Shown here: positions 7,829-15,440 of the stretch, piece after piece
Position numbering within the stretch: the stretch's first letter is position 1
Layout: the number at the start of each line of letters is the position of its first letter
NCBI GenBank assembly: GCA_910585735.1
Contig: CAJUEU010000018.1
Location: 1-35,060 of the forward strand
DNA: 35,060 nt
Source of the DNA: an uncultured Oscillospiraceae bacterium
Lineage (GTDB): Bacteria > Bacillota > Clostridia > Oscillospirales > Oscillospiraceae
Reading direction: 5' to 3'
The notes under the pieces: model-generated
Database searches by the model: none
Seen by the model: the letters and a program-made list of their open reading frames with translations, nothing else
Told to the model about the DNA's origin: nothing
Position numbers and translations under genes: made by a program

Positions 7829-7903
7829 AAACTACTCCAGTAGTGCATTGACAAGTCCAAACGATTGTGGTAGTGTGTATAGCGTAAACTATTGCAATAG
7901 TTT
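7829..7903 (+). promoter_or_regulatory. Promoter and two BlaI-type operators
   Basis: TTGACA (7848-7853), 17 bp, TAGTGT (7871-7876). The promoter is bracketed by two similar dyads: AAACTACTCCAGTAGT at 7829-7844 and the perfect 18-bp palindrome AAACTATTGCAATAGTTT at 7886-7903. Both read ACTA-N6-TAGT, the kind of site bound by BlaI/MecI/CopY repressors, and the second sits between the promoter and the repressor gene, so autorepression is likely. Confidence 0.75.
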
Positions 7904-7920
7904 GAAAGGAAGTGATGGAA

Positions 7921-8298
7921 ATGACGCTCAAGCTTTTTGATTCCGAGCTGAAGGTCATGGACGTACTGTGGAAAGAAGGGGATATGCCGGCCAAACAGAT
8001 CTCGGACAAGCTTAAGGAGACCACCGGCTGGAACATGAACACTACCTACACGGTCATCAAAAAATGTATCGCCAAGGGGGCCATCGAGCGCAGGGAGCCC
8101 AATTTTCTCTGCCACGCCCTGATCGGCCGGGAGGCGGTCCAGGTGGCCGAGACCCAGGAGCTGCTCCACAAGCTCTTTGACAGCTCCCCCGACCTGCTCT
8201 TCGCCTCTCTGCTGGGGCACCAGAAGCTGTCGCGGGAGCAGATCGACAACCTGAGGCGCATGGTCTCCCAACTGCAGGCACAGGAGGAGGACCAATGA
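7921..8298 (+). CDS. BlaI/MecI/CopY-type transcriptional repressor
   Basis: A 125-residue winged-helix repressor. The N-terminal half (LFDSELKVMDVLWKEGDMPA, then TTYTVIKKCIAKGAIERR) is the Penicillinase_R DNA-binding domain; the C-terminal half (FDSSPDLLFASLLG, LSREQIDNLRRMV) is the dimerisation part. Such repressors are inactivated by the membrane protease encoded next door. The start at 7921 gives the normal family N-terminus and 8-10 nt to the AAAGGAAG site; GTG 7912 and ATG 7915 are possible alternatives. The last codon and stop overlap the ATG of the following gene (ATGA). The target regulon cannot be told from the sequence; no beta-lactamase is near. Confidence 0.92.
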   Translation: MTLKLFDSELKVMDVLWKEGDMPAKQISDKLKETTGWNMNTTYTVIKKCIAKGAIERREPNFLCHALIGREAVQVAETQELLHKLFDSSPDLLFASLLGHQKLSREQIDNLRRMVSQLQAQEEDQ

Positions 8299-9908
8299 GC
8301 CTAACCCAAATGACCCTGTCGGGAGGGGTGTTCATCCTGCTGATCACGGTGGTCCGGGCCCTGACCCTCCACCGGCTGCCCAAGGGGGCCTTTTTGGCCC
8401 TGTGGGAGTTGGCCGCCCTGCGGCTCCTGCTGCCCTTCGCCATCCCCTTGTCCCTGGTGGGCCTGCCCGCCGTGGAAGGTCTGCCCTTGGCAGGGACGGC
8501 TTTGGTATCCGGGACCGTTTCGGCCGGGCTCCCCGCTGCCCCGGAGCTTCCGGCGGCCGTGGCCTCGGCCCCGATCCTGCCCCCGGCCTGGCTTCTGGGC
8601 ATGGTCCTGACAGGGGCCTGGTTCACAGCGGCCTATCTCCGGGCCAGGCTGCGGTTCCGCGGTTCCCGGCCGGATGATACCCCCGCCGTCCGCCGTTGGC
8701 TGGAGGGAGTGAGGCTTCGCCGGCCCCTGGAGGTCCGGCGGTGGGCCGATGGGGCCTCCCCCCTGACCTACGGGGTCCTGCGGCCGGTGATCCTGCTGCC
8801 CGAGGAGATGGACGGGGCCGTCCTTCCCTATGTCCTCACCCACGAGCTGGTCCACATCCGGCGGTTTGACGCCCTGGCCAAGCTGCTCTTTGCCGCCGCC
8901 CTGTGCGTCCACTGGTTCAACCCCCTGGTTTGGGCCATGTACGTGCTGGCCAACCGGGACCTGGAGCTCTCCTGTGACGAGGGGGTACTGAACGCCCTGG
9001 GCGCAAACGCCAGGGCGTCCTACGCCCTGACCCTGATCCACCTGGAGGAGGCCCGGAGCTTCCCCCTTTGCAACCATTTCAGCAAATTTGCCATTGAAGA
9101 AAGGATCGAAGCCATTATGAAATACAAAAAATCATCCCTTTTGGCGGCGGCCCTGGCCACCGTGTTGGTGCTGGGGACCACCGCCGCCTTCGCCGTCGCG
9201 CCCCAGGGGGAGGAGAATCCTCTCCCCGGTACAGAGGCCCTTATGGACGACAGCACCCTCTCCTCCTACGTCAATCCCAAAGACGGGAAGACCTATTACA
9301 GCTTTGACGGCGGCAAGACCTGGCAGCCCCTGACAGACGAGGAAGTGTCGCTGCGTTTCCCGAAATCCAACGTGGAGTGGTGGACCGCCGAGGAGTACGC
9401 CGCCTGGCTGGAGAAGGAGAAGGAGGAGCTCCAGGCCATGCTGGGAGAGAAGGGCTGGACCGGCGGCCGGGGCGAGTTCGTCTGGACCCAGGAGATCATC
9501 GACGAGACCATCGCCATGTACGAAAACATCCTTCAGGAGATCAAAGAGGGAAAGCTGTATTCCAAGTCTGTGGACGGCGACACTGATGCCCTGCTGATCT
9601 CGGGCGGCGCCGGAGACATCTTTGTCCGGGAGGAAGACGGCACGGTGACCCCCATCGACCGGGACAAGGTGGAGGCTATCTCCTTTGTCTTTGACGGCTC
9701 CACCCCGATGCCGGAGGGCAGTGTCATCCTGGACAAGACCGGCGTGCCGCTGGACGACTGGGATGTGGTGAGCGCCCCCGAGCGCACCGAGGAGGAGAGA
9801 CGGCAGATCAAGATCGACATTGAGAGCGGCAAGATCCCGCCCTTTGAGATGCCGGACGACCCCGGTGTTACGGTTCGGTTCGTGGACCAGCACACCAACG
9901 AGGTATGA
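8295..9908 (+). CDS. BlaR1/MecR1-type M56 metalloprotease with unusual sensor region
   Basis: Membrane zinc protease, 537 residues, expected to cleave or trigger cleavage of the BlaI-type repressor. Helices are visible near residues 8-25, 33-58, 95-116 and 192-217. The zinc site HELVH is at 183-187 with ELSCDE at 224-229, and KYKKSSLLAAALATVLVLG (277-295) is the last helix. The part beyond residue 300, about 235 residues, should lie outside. It is acidic and lacks the serine motifs of the penicillin-binding sensor domain of true BlaR1, so the signal is probably not a beta-lactam by the classical route. Within it, residues around 318-400 contain a short NPKDGKTYYSFDGGKTW segment. Start ATG overlaps the repressor stop, showing translational coupling. 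Confidence 0.88.
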   Translation: MSLTQMTLSGGVFILLITVVRALTLHRLPKGAFLALWELAALRLLLPFAIPLSLVGLPAVEGLPLAGTALVSGTVSAGLPAAPELPAAVASAPILPPAWLLGMVLTGAWFTAAYLRARLRFRGSRPDDTPAVRRWLEGVRLRRPLEVRRWADGASPLTYGVLRPVILLPEEMDGAVLPYVLTHELVHIRRFDALAKLLFAAALCVHWFNPLVWAMYVLANRDLELSCDEGVLNALGANARASYALTLIHLEEARSFPLCNHFSKFAIEERIEAIMKYKKSSLLAAALATVLVLGTTAAFAVAPQGEENPLPGTEALMDDSTLSSYVNPKDGKTYYSFDGGKTWQPLTDEEVSLRFPKSNVEWWTAEEYAAWLEKEKEELQAMLGEKGWTGGRGEFVWTQEIIDETIAMYENILQEIKEGKLYSKSVDGDTDALLISGGAGDIFVREEDGTVTPIDRDKVEAISFVFDGSTPMPEGSVILDKTGVPLDDWDVVSAPERTEEERRQIKIDIESGKIPPFEMPDDPGVTVRFVDQHTNEV

Positions 9909-9979
9909 CCAGGCCCGGCGTTTTACAGAGTGTGGGCAGATATGGAAAAGAAACGGGCGAAACCGCAAGGAAAAAGCGG

Positions 9980-10008
9980 TGGACCTTTTCCCTCCAACGC
10001 CTTATACT
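9980..10008 (+). promoter_or_regulatory. Probable promoter of the XRE regulator at 10035
   Basis: TGGACC (9980-9985), 17 bp, TATACT (10003-10008). The -35 matches at four of six positions, so this is a moderate call. Confidence 0.5.
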
Positions 10009-10034
10009 GAGAGGGCAAAGGAGGGAACAAAATT

Positions 10035-10523
10035 ATGGAATTGGGAAATCATCTGTTCGACGCGAGAAAGAAGTGCGGGTTTTCTCAGGAGGATGTGGCG
10101 GAAAGGCTGGGGGTCAGCCGCCAGACCATCTCCAAATGGGAGACCGGCGAGACCCTGCCGGACATTCGGCAGGCCAAGCGGCTCTCGGCCCTGTACCACC
10201 TGACACTGGACGAGCTCATTGACTTTGACCTGGATGTGCGGGAGGTGGAGGAGGCCATTGAGCGGACCAGCGAGGCCGTGGAGGAAAAGATCGACTGGAC
10301 CAAGGCCTGGGGAAAGCGGCATCCCGTCCTGCTGCAGTACCAGGGGACGGTGAATATCCGGCGGTATGCCGTCCAACTGGGGCTCCTGATCGAGGAGCTG
10401 AGGCGGGATTACGGCTACAACGAGCTGGACGCCTTCCTGGTGCTGAAGGACATTCTGGCCCAGGTGTGGAAGGAACGGAAAAAAGCGGACATATATCCCC
10501 CAAAGGGTCCCCCCACAAAATAA
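10035..10523 (+). CDS. XRE-family (Cro/CI-type) transcriptional regulator
   Basis: A 162-residue protein with a classical N-terminal helix-turn-helix of about 60 residues: LFDARKKCGFSQEDVAERLG, then VSRQTISKWETGETLPDIRQ. An acidic linker (residues 65-95) leads to a C-terminal helical region (IRRYAVQLGLLIEELRRDYG) of unknown function. The ATG at 10035 follows GAGGGAAC. The gene is downstream of the M56 protease with its own probable promoter, so a direct link is not shown. It ends at a strong bidirectional terminator. Confidence 0.88.
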   Translation: MELGNHLFDARKKCGFSQEDVAERLGVSRQTISKWETGETLPDIRQAKRLSALYHLTLDELIDFDLDVREVEEAIERTSEAVEEKIDWTKAWGKRHPVLLQYQGTVNIRRYAVQLGLLIEELRRDYGYNELDAFLVLKDILAQVWKERKKADIYPPKGPPTK

Positions 10524-10542
10524 AATTGGAAAATCAACGCAC

Positions 10543-10591
10543 AAAAAAGCTATGGGAAGCTGCATGTTAAGCAGTTTCCCATAGCTTTTTT
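10543..10591. terminator. Bidirectional terminator
   Basis: AAAAAAGCTATGGGAA with a complementary arm ending in TTTTTT, separated by a CTGC/GCAG inner stem. It serves the XRE gene on the plus strand and the small gene on the minus strand. Confidence 0.9.
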
Positions 10592-10622
10592 GCGGTGTGT
10601 TTTTTGGACCAAGCCTTTCTTG

Positions 10623-10886
10623 CTATTTGAAGGTTTTGCGCAGGCGTGTCAAACGGACACCTTCCCGAAAATAATAAAGCCGTTGATAGGATCCCATCTC
10701 GTTGATTACCCTGATCAGCTCAGCTAATGTTCCAAATTCCCGGCTGCCCAGCACCGCTTCCAATTCGGAAAACAGCGTCATGTATTGAAAGGATAAGCTG
10801 TCGTATTCATCGAAACTCGAAAATCTGCTATGCTCAAAGGGCTGCGCCCAAAGAAACAGTCTTTCTATCCCCGGTTCCACAAACAT
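10623..10886 (-). CDS. Small protein of unknown function, 87 aa
   Basis: I do not recognise this protein. It is soluble, without signal peptide or membrane segment, and rich in aromatic residues in the N-terminal half (IERLFLWAQPFEHSRFSSFD). The C-terminal end is basic (REGVRLTRLRKTFK). The ATG at 10886 is preceded by GGGAGG with 9 nt spacing; the GTG at 10889 is an alternative. GC content is visibly lower than in neighbouring housekeeping genes, suggesting acquisition. It has its own consensus-like promoter overlapping that of the divergent regulator at 11000, so the two genes may be coordinated. Confidence 0.7.
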   Translation of the reverse strand: MFVEPGIERLFLWAQPFEHSRFSSFDEYDSLSFQYMTLFSELEAVLGSREFGTLAELIRVINEMGSYQRLYYFREGVRLTRLRKTFK

Positions 10887-10941
10887 CACATATTTCCTCC
10901 CGCCTAAAGGGTATAACTATTTACACGTAACTTCTTATATC

Positions 10942-10981
10942 TTAAAAATTCATTTTAGCAGAGATATACTGTGTTTGTCAA
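10942..10981. promoter_or_regulatory. Overlapping divergent promoters
   Basis: Plus strand: TTAAAA (10942-10947), 17 bp, TATACT (10965-10970), for the small XRE regulator. Minus strand: TTGACA (10976-10981), 18 bp, TAAAAT (10952-10957), for the 87-residue protein. The two core promoters occupy the same 40 bp, so polymerase can use only one at a time. Confidence 0.7.
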
Positions 10982-10999
10982 TAGGTGGGAGGTGATGTC

Positions 11000-11239
11000 G
11001 TGGATAAATGGGGACATATAAGGATCAAGCTGGCAGATTTGATGGAGGCAGAGGGGCTGAGCAAAAACAAACTCTGCCATCGGGCAGAGATGGAGCGGAC
11101 CCAGCTAAACAACTACTATAACGGTTCTATCACCCGGTTGGATATTGATGTTCTTTCCCGATTATGCACGGCACTCCATTGTGAGATTGGAGAGCTTCTG
11201 GAGTTTGTACCGCCAGAAGAAGAGGAAGAGGCGGAATAG
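11000..11239 (+). CDS. Small XRE-type regulator (HTH_26-like), 79 aa
   Basis: A short protein consisting almost only of a helix-turn-helix: IRIKLADLMEAEGLSKNKLC, HRAEMERTQLNNYYNGSITR, LDIDVLSRLCTALHCEIGEL, then an acidic tail. This form, with N-terminal IKLADLM and C-terminal IGELLEF, fits the HTH_26 group of small regulators often found on mobile elements and phages. I choose the GTG at 11000 because GGGAGGTGA lies 5-7 nt upstream; the GTG at 10985 lies before that site. It is divergent from the 87-residue protein, whose promoter it may control. Confidence 0.8.
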   Translation: MDKWGHIRIKLADLMEAEGLSKNKLCHRAEMERTQLNNYYNGSITRLDIDVLSRLCTALHCEIGELLEFVPPEEEEEAE

Positions 11240-11270
11240 ACCCTTTGCACAAGAATCTGTCATAATGCCA

Positions 11271-11309
11271 CGAGCGGAGCGCATAGGCGCTCCGCTCGCT
11301 TTGTTTTCG
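11271..11309 (+). terminator. Terminator of the small XRE gene
   Basis: Perfect 12-bp arms CGAGCGGAGCGC (11271-11282) and GCGCTCCGCTCG (11287-11298) followed by CTTTGTTTTCGTT. Confidence 0.85.
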
Positions 11310-11310
11310 T

Positions 11311-13122
11311 TCAGTTTTCCTCGTCCAGTTTGAGGACCGCCATAAACGCCTCGGTGGGAATTTGCACCGTCCCCAGGGAGCGCATCTTTTTCTTGCCCTC
11401 CTTCTGCTTTTCCAGCAGCTTCTTCTTCCGGGTGATGTCGCCGCCGTAGCACTTGGCCAGCACGTCCTTCCGCATGGCCTTGATGGTCTCCCGGGCGATG
11501 ACCTTGCCGCCGATGGCGGCCTGGATGGGCACCTCGAAGAGCTGGCGGGGGATGTTTTCCTTCAGTTTCTCGCAGAGCTTCCGGGCACGGGGGTAGGCCT
11601 TTTCCCGGTGGGCGATGAGGCTCAGGGCGTCCACCTGGTCCCCGTTGAGGAGCAGGTCCACCTTCACAAGGTCGCTGGGGCGGTACTCGGAAAGCTCGTA
11701 GTCCAGGCTGGCGTAGCCCTTGGTCCGGGCCTTCAGGGTGTCGAAGAAGTCGTAGATGATCTCTCCCAGGGGCATCTGATAGTGGATCTCCACCAGGTTG
11801 GTGTCCAGATACTGCATGTCCTTGAATTCTCCCCGCCGGTCCTGGCACAGGGGCATGATGTTGCCCACATAGTCGGGAGGCGCAATGATGGAGACCTTGG
11901 CGTAAGGCTCCTCGGAAAGCTGGATGGAGCCAACGTCGGGGTAGTTGTGGGGATTGTCCACCATGACCACCGTGCCGTCGGTCTTGGTGATGCGGTAGAT
12001 GACAGAGGGCAGGGTGGTGATCAGGTCCAGGTCGAACTCCCGCTCCAGCCGCTCCTGGATGATCTCCATGTGGAGCATGCCCAAAAAGCCGCAGCGGAAG
12101 CCGAAGCCCAGGGCGGCCGAGGATTCCGGCTCGAAGGAGAGGGAAGCGTCGTTGAGCTGGAGCTTTTCCAGGGCGTCCCGCAGGTCGGGGAACTTGCTGC
12201 CGTCCTCGGTGTAGATGCCGCAGTAGACCATGGCCTGGGCGGGGCGGTAGCCGGGGAGGGCCTCCTGGGCGGGACGCTGGGCCTCGGTGACCGTGTCGCC
12301 CACCCGGGTGTCCTTCACATTTTTAATGGAGGCGGTGAGGTAGCCCACCTCCCCGGCGATGAGCTCCTTGCAGGGCTCCATGCCCAGGGGGAGGAGGTGG
12401 CCGCACTCCAAAACGTCATACTCGGCCCCCGAGGCCATCATTCGGATCTTCATGCTGGGGCGGAGGGAGCCTTCTACCACCCGGAAATAGACGATGACGC
12501 CCCGGTAGGCGTCGTACTGGCTGTCAAAGACCAGGGCCTTCAGGGGGGCTTTGGGGTCCCCGGTGGGGGCGGGAATGTGGTGGACCACATCCTCCAGCAC
12601 CGATTGGATGTTGACGCCCATTTTGGCGGAGATCTCGGGGGCGTCCTGGGCCTCAATGCCGATGACGTCTTCGATCTCGGTCTTGACCCGCTTGGGGTCG
12701 GCGGCGGGCAGGTCGATCTTGTTCACCACAGGGCGGATCTCCAGGTCGTGCTCCATGGCCAGGTAGGTGTTGGCCAAGGTCTGGGCCTCAATGCCTTGGG
12801 CGGCGTCCACCACCAGTACCGCCCCCTCGCAGGCGGCCAGGGAGCGGGAGACCTCATAGTTAAAGTCCACATGGCCCGGGGTGTCGATGAGGTTGAGCTC
12901 ATAGGTCTCCCCATCCAGGGCCTGGTAGCTCAGTCGGACGGCCCGGGCCTTGATGGTGATGCCCCGCTCCCGCTCCAGGTCCATGTTGTCCAGGATCTGG
13001 GATTCCATCTCCCGCTGGGTCACCGCCCCGCACAGCTCAATGAGCCGGTCGGACAGGGTGGATTTGCCGTGGTCGATGTGGGCGATGATGGAAAAGTTTC
13101 TGATTTTGGATTGGTCAGTCAT
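11311..13122 (-). CDS. lepA: Elongation factor 4 (LepA)
   Basis: Ribosome-associated GTPase of 603 residues that acts on stalled or immature ribosomes. The G1 motif AHIDHGKST lies near residue 15, followed by the DTPGHVDF G3 motif and NKIDLP G4 motif. The EF-G-like domains and the LepA-specific C-terminal domain (MKKMRSLGTVQIPTEAFMAVL-like end) follow; length equals the family norm. The ATG at 13122 has GGAGG 8 nt upstream and gives the expected MTDQSKIRNFSIIAHID start; a longer open frame to 13149 lacks support. Oddly, the first 52 bp of the gene are repeated exactly 244 bp upstream. Confidence 0.97.
   Translation of the reverse strand: MTDQSKIRNFSIIAHIDHGKSTLSDRLIELCGAVTQREMESQILDNMDLERERGITIKARAVRLSYQALDGETYELNLIDTPGHVDFNYEVSRSLAACEGAVLVVDAAQGIEAQTLANTYLAMEHDLEIRPVVNKIDLPAADPKRVKTEIEDVIGIEAQDAPEISAKMGVNIQSVLEDVVHHIPAPTGDPKAPLKALVFDSQYDAYRGVIVYFRVVEGSLRPSMKIRMMASGAEYDVLECGHLLPLGMEPCKELIAGEVGYLTASIKNVKDTRVGDTVTEAQRPAQEALPGYRPAQAMVYCGIYTEDGSKFPDLRDALEKLQLNDASLSFEPESSAALGFGFRCGFLGMLHMEIIQERLEREFDLDLITTLPSVIYRITKTDGTVVMVDNPHNYPDVGSIQLSEEPYAKVSIIAPPDYVGNIMPLCQDRRGEFKDMQYLDTNLVEIHYQMPLGEIIYDFFDTLKARTKGYASLDYELSEYRPSDLVKVDLLLNGDQVDALSLIAHREKAYPRARKLCEKLKENIPRQLFEVPIQAAIGGKVIARETIKAMRKDVLAKCYGGDITRKKKLLEKQKEGKKKMRSLGTVQIPTEAFMAVLKLDEEN
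13071..13122 (-). repeat. 52-bp direct repeat, copy inside lepA
   Basis: The first 17 codons of lepA plus one base. It is identical to 13315-13366, in the same orientation, 244 bp away. Confidence 0.9.
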
Positions 13123-13314
13123 AGGAAATACCTCCGTAGGCAAATCCACCGGGGCCCCATCGCAGATGGGGCGCGCCGAATGGCGCGAATAATAAAATCA
13201 AAATGGGGGCCCCACAAAATTGATCCTCAAATTTTGTGGGGAGAGGAGGGGCGGCGGAATGAGTGAGCCTTCGCCGTCAGGCGGAGGCGAGGGATATGGA
13301 GCTTGCCCCGACGA
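13123..13314. repeat. 192-bp hairpin-rich noncoding element upstream of lepA
   Basis: No gene on either strand. It holds three palindromes: GGGGCCCCATC-GCA-GATGGGGC near 13152-13172, CGCGCC/GGCGCG at 13171-13188 and CCCCACAAAATT/AAATTTTGTGGGG at 13210-13241. It lies exactly between the two 52-bp repeats. It looks like a dispersed, miniature mobile-type element or a slipped duplication; I cannot search for other copies. Confidence 0.5.
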
Positions 13315-13366
13315 GGTCGATGTGGGCGATGATGGAAAAGTTTCTGATTTTGGATTGGTCAGTCAT
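13277..13366 (-). pseudogene. lepA 5' remnant with its own ribosome site, 29-codon frame
   Basis: The upstream copy of the 52-bp repeat (13315-13366) keeps the ATG, and GGGAGG lies 8 nt before it, so it is translatable. After 17 LepA residues (MTDQSKIRNFSIIAHID) the frame runs into unrelated sequence (LVGASSISLASA) and stops at 13277. It lacks the GTPase P-loop and cannot be a working GTPase. It may be a dead remnant, or act as a short leader frame ahead of lepA. Confidence 0.6.
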
Positions 13367-13391
13367 GAATCGATCCTCCCATAAGAGGTGT

Positions 13392-13460
13392 GTAGGGGCG
13401 GCTGTCCTCAGCCGCCCGCCTTGTCAAGTTCCCTGGGCCGATGAGGACACCGGCCCCTAC
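13392..13460. repeat. Short element with inverted ends
   Basis: GTAGGGGC at 13392-13399 and GCCCCTAC at 13453-13460 are exact inverted repeats; the interior has GGCGGCTGTCCTCAGCCGCC and GGGCCGATGAGGACACCGGCCC-type palindromes. The form is that of a miniature inverted-repeat element. Common occurrence in related genomes is my impression only. Confidence 0.45.
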
Positions 13461-13477
13461 GACCCGAAGGCAGAGCC

Positions 13478-14185
13478 TTATTTTTTTCCCCGGTGCTCCA
13501 CGGCCCGGTTCACCCGCTCCCCGGTGGTGTGAACGATCTGGAGGAGGGACTGGCTGGCCTGAGGGTAGTTCTGCCGCAGGGCGTCGTTGTTCATGGTGGG
13601 GAAGGCCTCCTTCCCCTTCTCCTTTACCTGCTCGCTGAGGGCGTCCAGGTACTCGGCCTCCGACCAGGTCATGTCGGCGTCGGTGCAGCCCGCCAGAAAG
13701 TGGTTGGGGGCGATGGAGAAAAAGCCCTCGTTCTGGGTGCCCGAGGCCCGGTACAGGTGCCGGAACATTTTGTAGACCGCGTCGGAGAGGTAATTGGAGG
13801 CCGCTGTGATGGCGTCCTTGCTGCCCAGCTTGCCCAGCAGGTCGAAGAGCATATCCAGGGAGTTGACCAGCAGCTTTTTATTGAGCATGGCGGCCACGCT
13901 GCCCCGGAGCACATTGCCCTTCTCGGCCGAGGCGTCGTAAAGCTCCTCGGCCACGATGGTGGTGCCCTCCCGGTCCATGCTCCGGCCCAGCAAAAAATCG
14001 GCCGACACATGGTAATAGTCGCAGGCCTTGCGCACAAAGGCAAGTCCCGGCTCCCGGGCGCCGTTTTCATAGTGGCTCAGCAGGGCCTGGCTGATACCCA
14101 TGTCGGCGGCGGCCACCCGCTGGCTGATGTTGCGCTCCCGGCGCAGCAGGGACAGGGTCCGGGGGAAGTTGTTGTTGAGTTCCAT
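13478..14185 (-). CDS. XRE-family regulator with C-terminal helical domain, 235 aa
   Basis: Residues 8-66 form a clear helix-turn-helix (TLSLLRRERNISQRVAAADM, GISQALLSHYENGAREPG, YYHVSADFLLGRS). Residues 70-235 form a long helical region with no domain I recognise, containing GNVLRGSVAAMLNKKLLVNS and a DALRQNYPQASQSLLQIVH end. The ATG at 14185 follows AATGGAG by 7 nt. A strong promoter (14219-14247, minus) drives it, back to back with the pta promoter 31 bp away. Its targets are unknown; control of itself or pta is possible from the position alone. Confidence 0.85.
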   Translation of the reverse strand: MELNNNFPRTLSLLRRERNISQRVAAADMGISQALLSHYENGAREPGLAFVRKACDYYHVSADFLLGRSMDREGTTIVAEELYDASAEKGNVLRGSVAAMLNKKLLVNSLDMLFDLLGKLGSKDAITAASNYLSDAVYKMFRHLYRASGTQNEGFFSIAPNHFLAGCTDADMTWSEAEYLDALSEQVKEKGKEAFPTMNNDALRQNYPQASQSLLQIVHTTGERVNRAVEHRGKK

Positions 14186-14218
14186 ACTGATTCTCCATTC
14201 TCTCTAAACAGTAGGTAT

Positions 14219-14247
14219 ATTATATTGAACGGATAACAATTTGTAAA
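14219..14247 (-). promoter_or_regulatory. Promoter of the 235-aa XRE regulator
   Basis: Minus strand TTTACA (14242-14247), 17 bp, TATAAT (14219-14224). Confidence 0.8.
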
Positions 14248-14278
14248 GAGAAAAATGCAAAGAAATCACCTGTTTTCG

Positions 14279-14307
14279 TTGTGATTTGGGAAAAGATGGT
14301 GTATAAT
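14279..14307 (+). promoter_or_regulatory. Promoter of pta
   Basis: TTGTGA (14279-14284), 17 bp, TATAAT (14302-14307). The predicted start near 14314 rules out a protein start upstream of that point. Confidence 0.75.
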
Positions 14308-14358
14308 TACCCTATACGGCCCCACGGGGGCAAAGAATCCTTTGGGAGTGTGAAAATT

Positions 14359-15384
14359 ATGGGAAAATTCAGCTTTGACGGAATGATCGAAAAATTGAAG
14401 GCGGATCCCAGGTCCATTGTATTTACCGAGGGCCACGACGCCCGCATCCAGGAGGCCGCCTCCCGGCTTTTGAAGGAGGGCCTTCTGAAGGTCATCCTGG
14501 TGGGAGACCCCGCCGAGGTGAAGGCTTCTTCCGAGAAGAACGGCTTTGACGTCTCGGGCGCCACGATCATCGACCCCGCCCACTACGAGGGCATGGATGA
14601 GATGGTGGCGAAGATGGTGGAACTCCGCAAGGGCAAGATGACCGAGGAGGAGTGCCGCGCCGCCCTTTCCAAGTCCAATTACTTTGGCACCATGCTGGTG
14701 AAGATGGGGGTGGCCGACTGCCTGCTGGGCGGCGCCACCTACTCCACCGCCGATACCGTCCGTCCTGCCCTCCAGCTCATCAAGACCAAGCCGGGGGCCC
14801 ATCTGGTCTCCTCCTGCTTTATCCTGGTCCGGGACACCGGGGACGAGGCTCTGCGGCAGCTCTGCATGGGCGACTGCGCCATCAACCTTTCCTATGAGGA
14901 CACTCTGGACAAGGAGGGCAACGTCACCGTGTCGGCCGCCCAGAAGCTGGCTGAGGTGGCGGTGGAGTCCGCCCGCTGCGCCCAGATCTTCGGCATGGAC
15001 CCCAAGGTGGCCATGCTCAGCTTCTCCACCAAGGGCAGCGGCAAGGGCGGCACTGTGGCCCTCTCCGCTGAGGCCACCAAGGCGGCCAAGGAGATGGCTC
15101 CCGACCTTGCCATCGACGGCGAGATGCAGTTTGACGCCGCCGTCAGCCCCACCGTGGGCCAGCTCAAGTTCCCCGGCTCTACCGTGGCGGGCTACGCCAA
15201 CACCTTTATCTTCCCCAACATCGAGGCGGGCAACATCGGCTACAAGATCGCCCAGCGGCTGGGCGGCTACGAGGCCTACGGCCCCATCCTCCTGGGCCTG
15301 AACGCCCCCATCAACGACCTGAGCCGGGGCTGCAACGCCGAGGAGGTCTACAAGATGAGCATCATCACCGCGGCCCTCATCTGA
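14359..15384 (+). CDS. pta: Phosphate acetyltransferase
   Basis: Converts acetyl-CoA and phosphate to acetyl phosphate, the step before acetate kinase in acetate fermentation. The 341 residues match the short, single-domain Pta of Firmicutes. Typical stretches are IVFTEGHDARIQEAASRLL near the start, GGATYSTADTVRPALQLIK, VAMLSFSTKGSGKG and the C-terminal FPNIEAGNIGYKIAQRLGGYEAYGPILLGL-type segment with catalytic Asp/Ser/Arg regions. GGGAGTG lies 8 nt before the ATG at 14359; the frame is open to 14281, but that part overlaps the promoter. No acetate kinase gene adjoins it here. A strong terminator follows. Confidence 0.96.
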   Translation: MGKFSFDGMIEKLKADPRSIVFTEGHDARIQEAASRLLKEGLLKVILVGDPAEVKASSEKNGFDVSGATIIDPAHYEGMDEMVAKMVELRKGKMTEEECRAALSKSNYFGTMLVKMGVADCLLGGATYSTADTVRPALQLIKTKPGAHLVSSCFILVRDTGDEALRQLCMGDCAINLSYEDTLDKEGNVTVSAAQKLAEVAVESARCAQIFGMDPKVAMLSFSTKGSGKGGTVALSAEATKAAKEMAPDLAIDGEMQFDAAVSPTVGQLKFPGSTVAGYANTFIFPNIEAGNIGYKIAQRLGGYEAYGPILLGLNAPINDLSRGCNAEEVYKMSIITAALI

Positions 15385-15401
15385 AAGTCTTAATAAGCCC
15401 C

Positions 15402-15440
15402 CCGTTCCCGGAAGGAGCTCCTTCTGGGAACGGTTTTTTT
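15402..15440 (+). terminator. Terminator of pta
   Basis: Arms CCGTTCCC (15402-15409) and GGGAACGG (15426-15433) with an inner GAAGGAG/CTCCTTC stem, followed by seven T. Confidence 0.93.

Noticed and set aside
7829..9908. A beta-lactam resistance operon
   Set aside because: Only regulator and protease are present; no beta-lactamase or PBP2a, and the sensor tail lacks penicillin-binding motifs.
11362..13266. A 634-codon open frame antisense to lepA
   Set aside because: Low-complexity Gly/Val/His composition and complete overlap with lepA; no ribosome site or recognisable domain.
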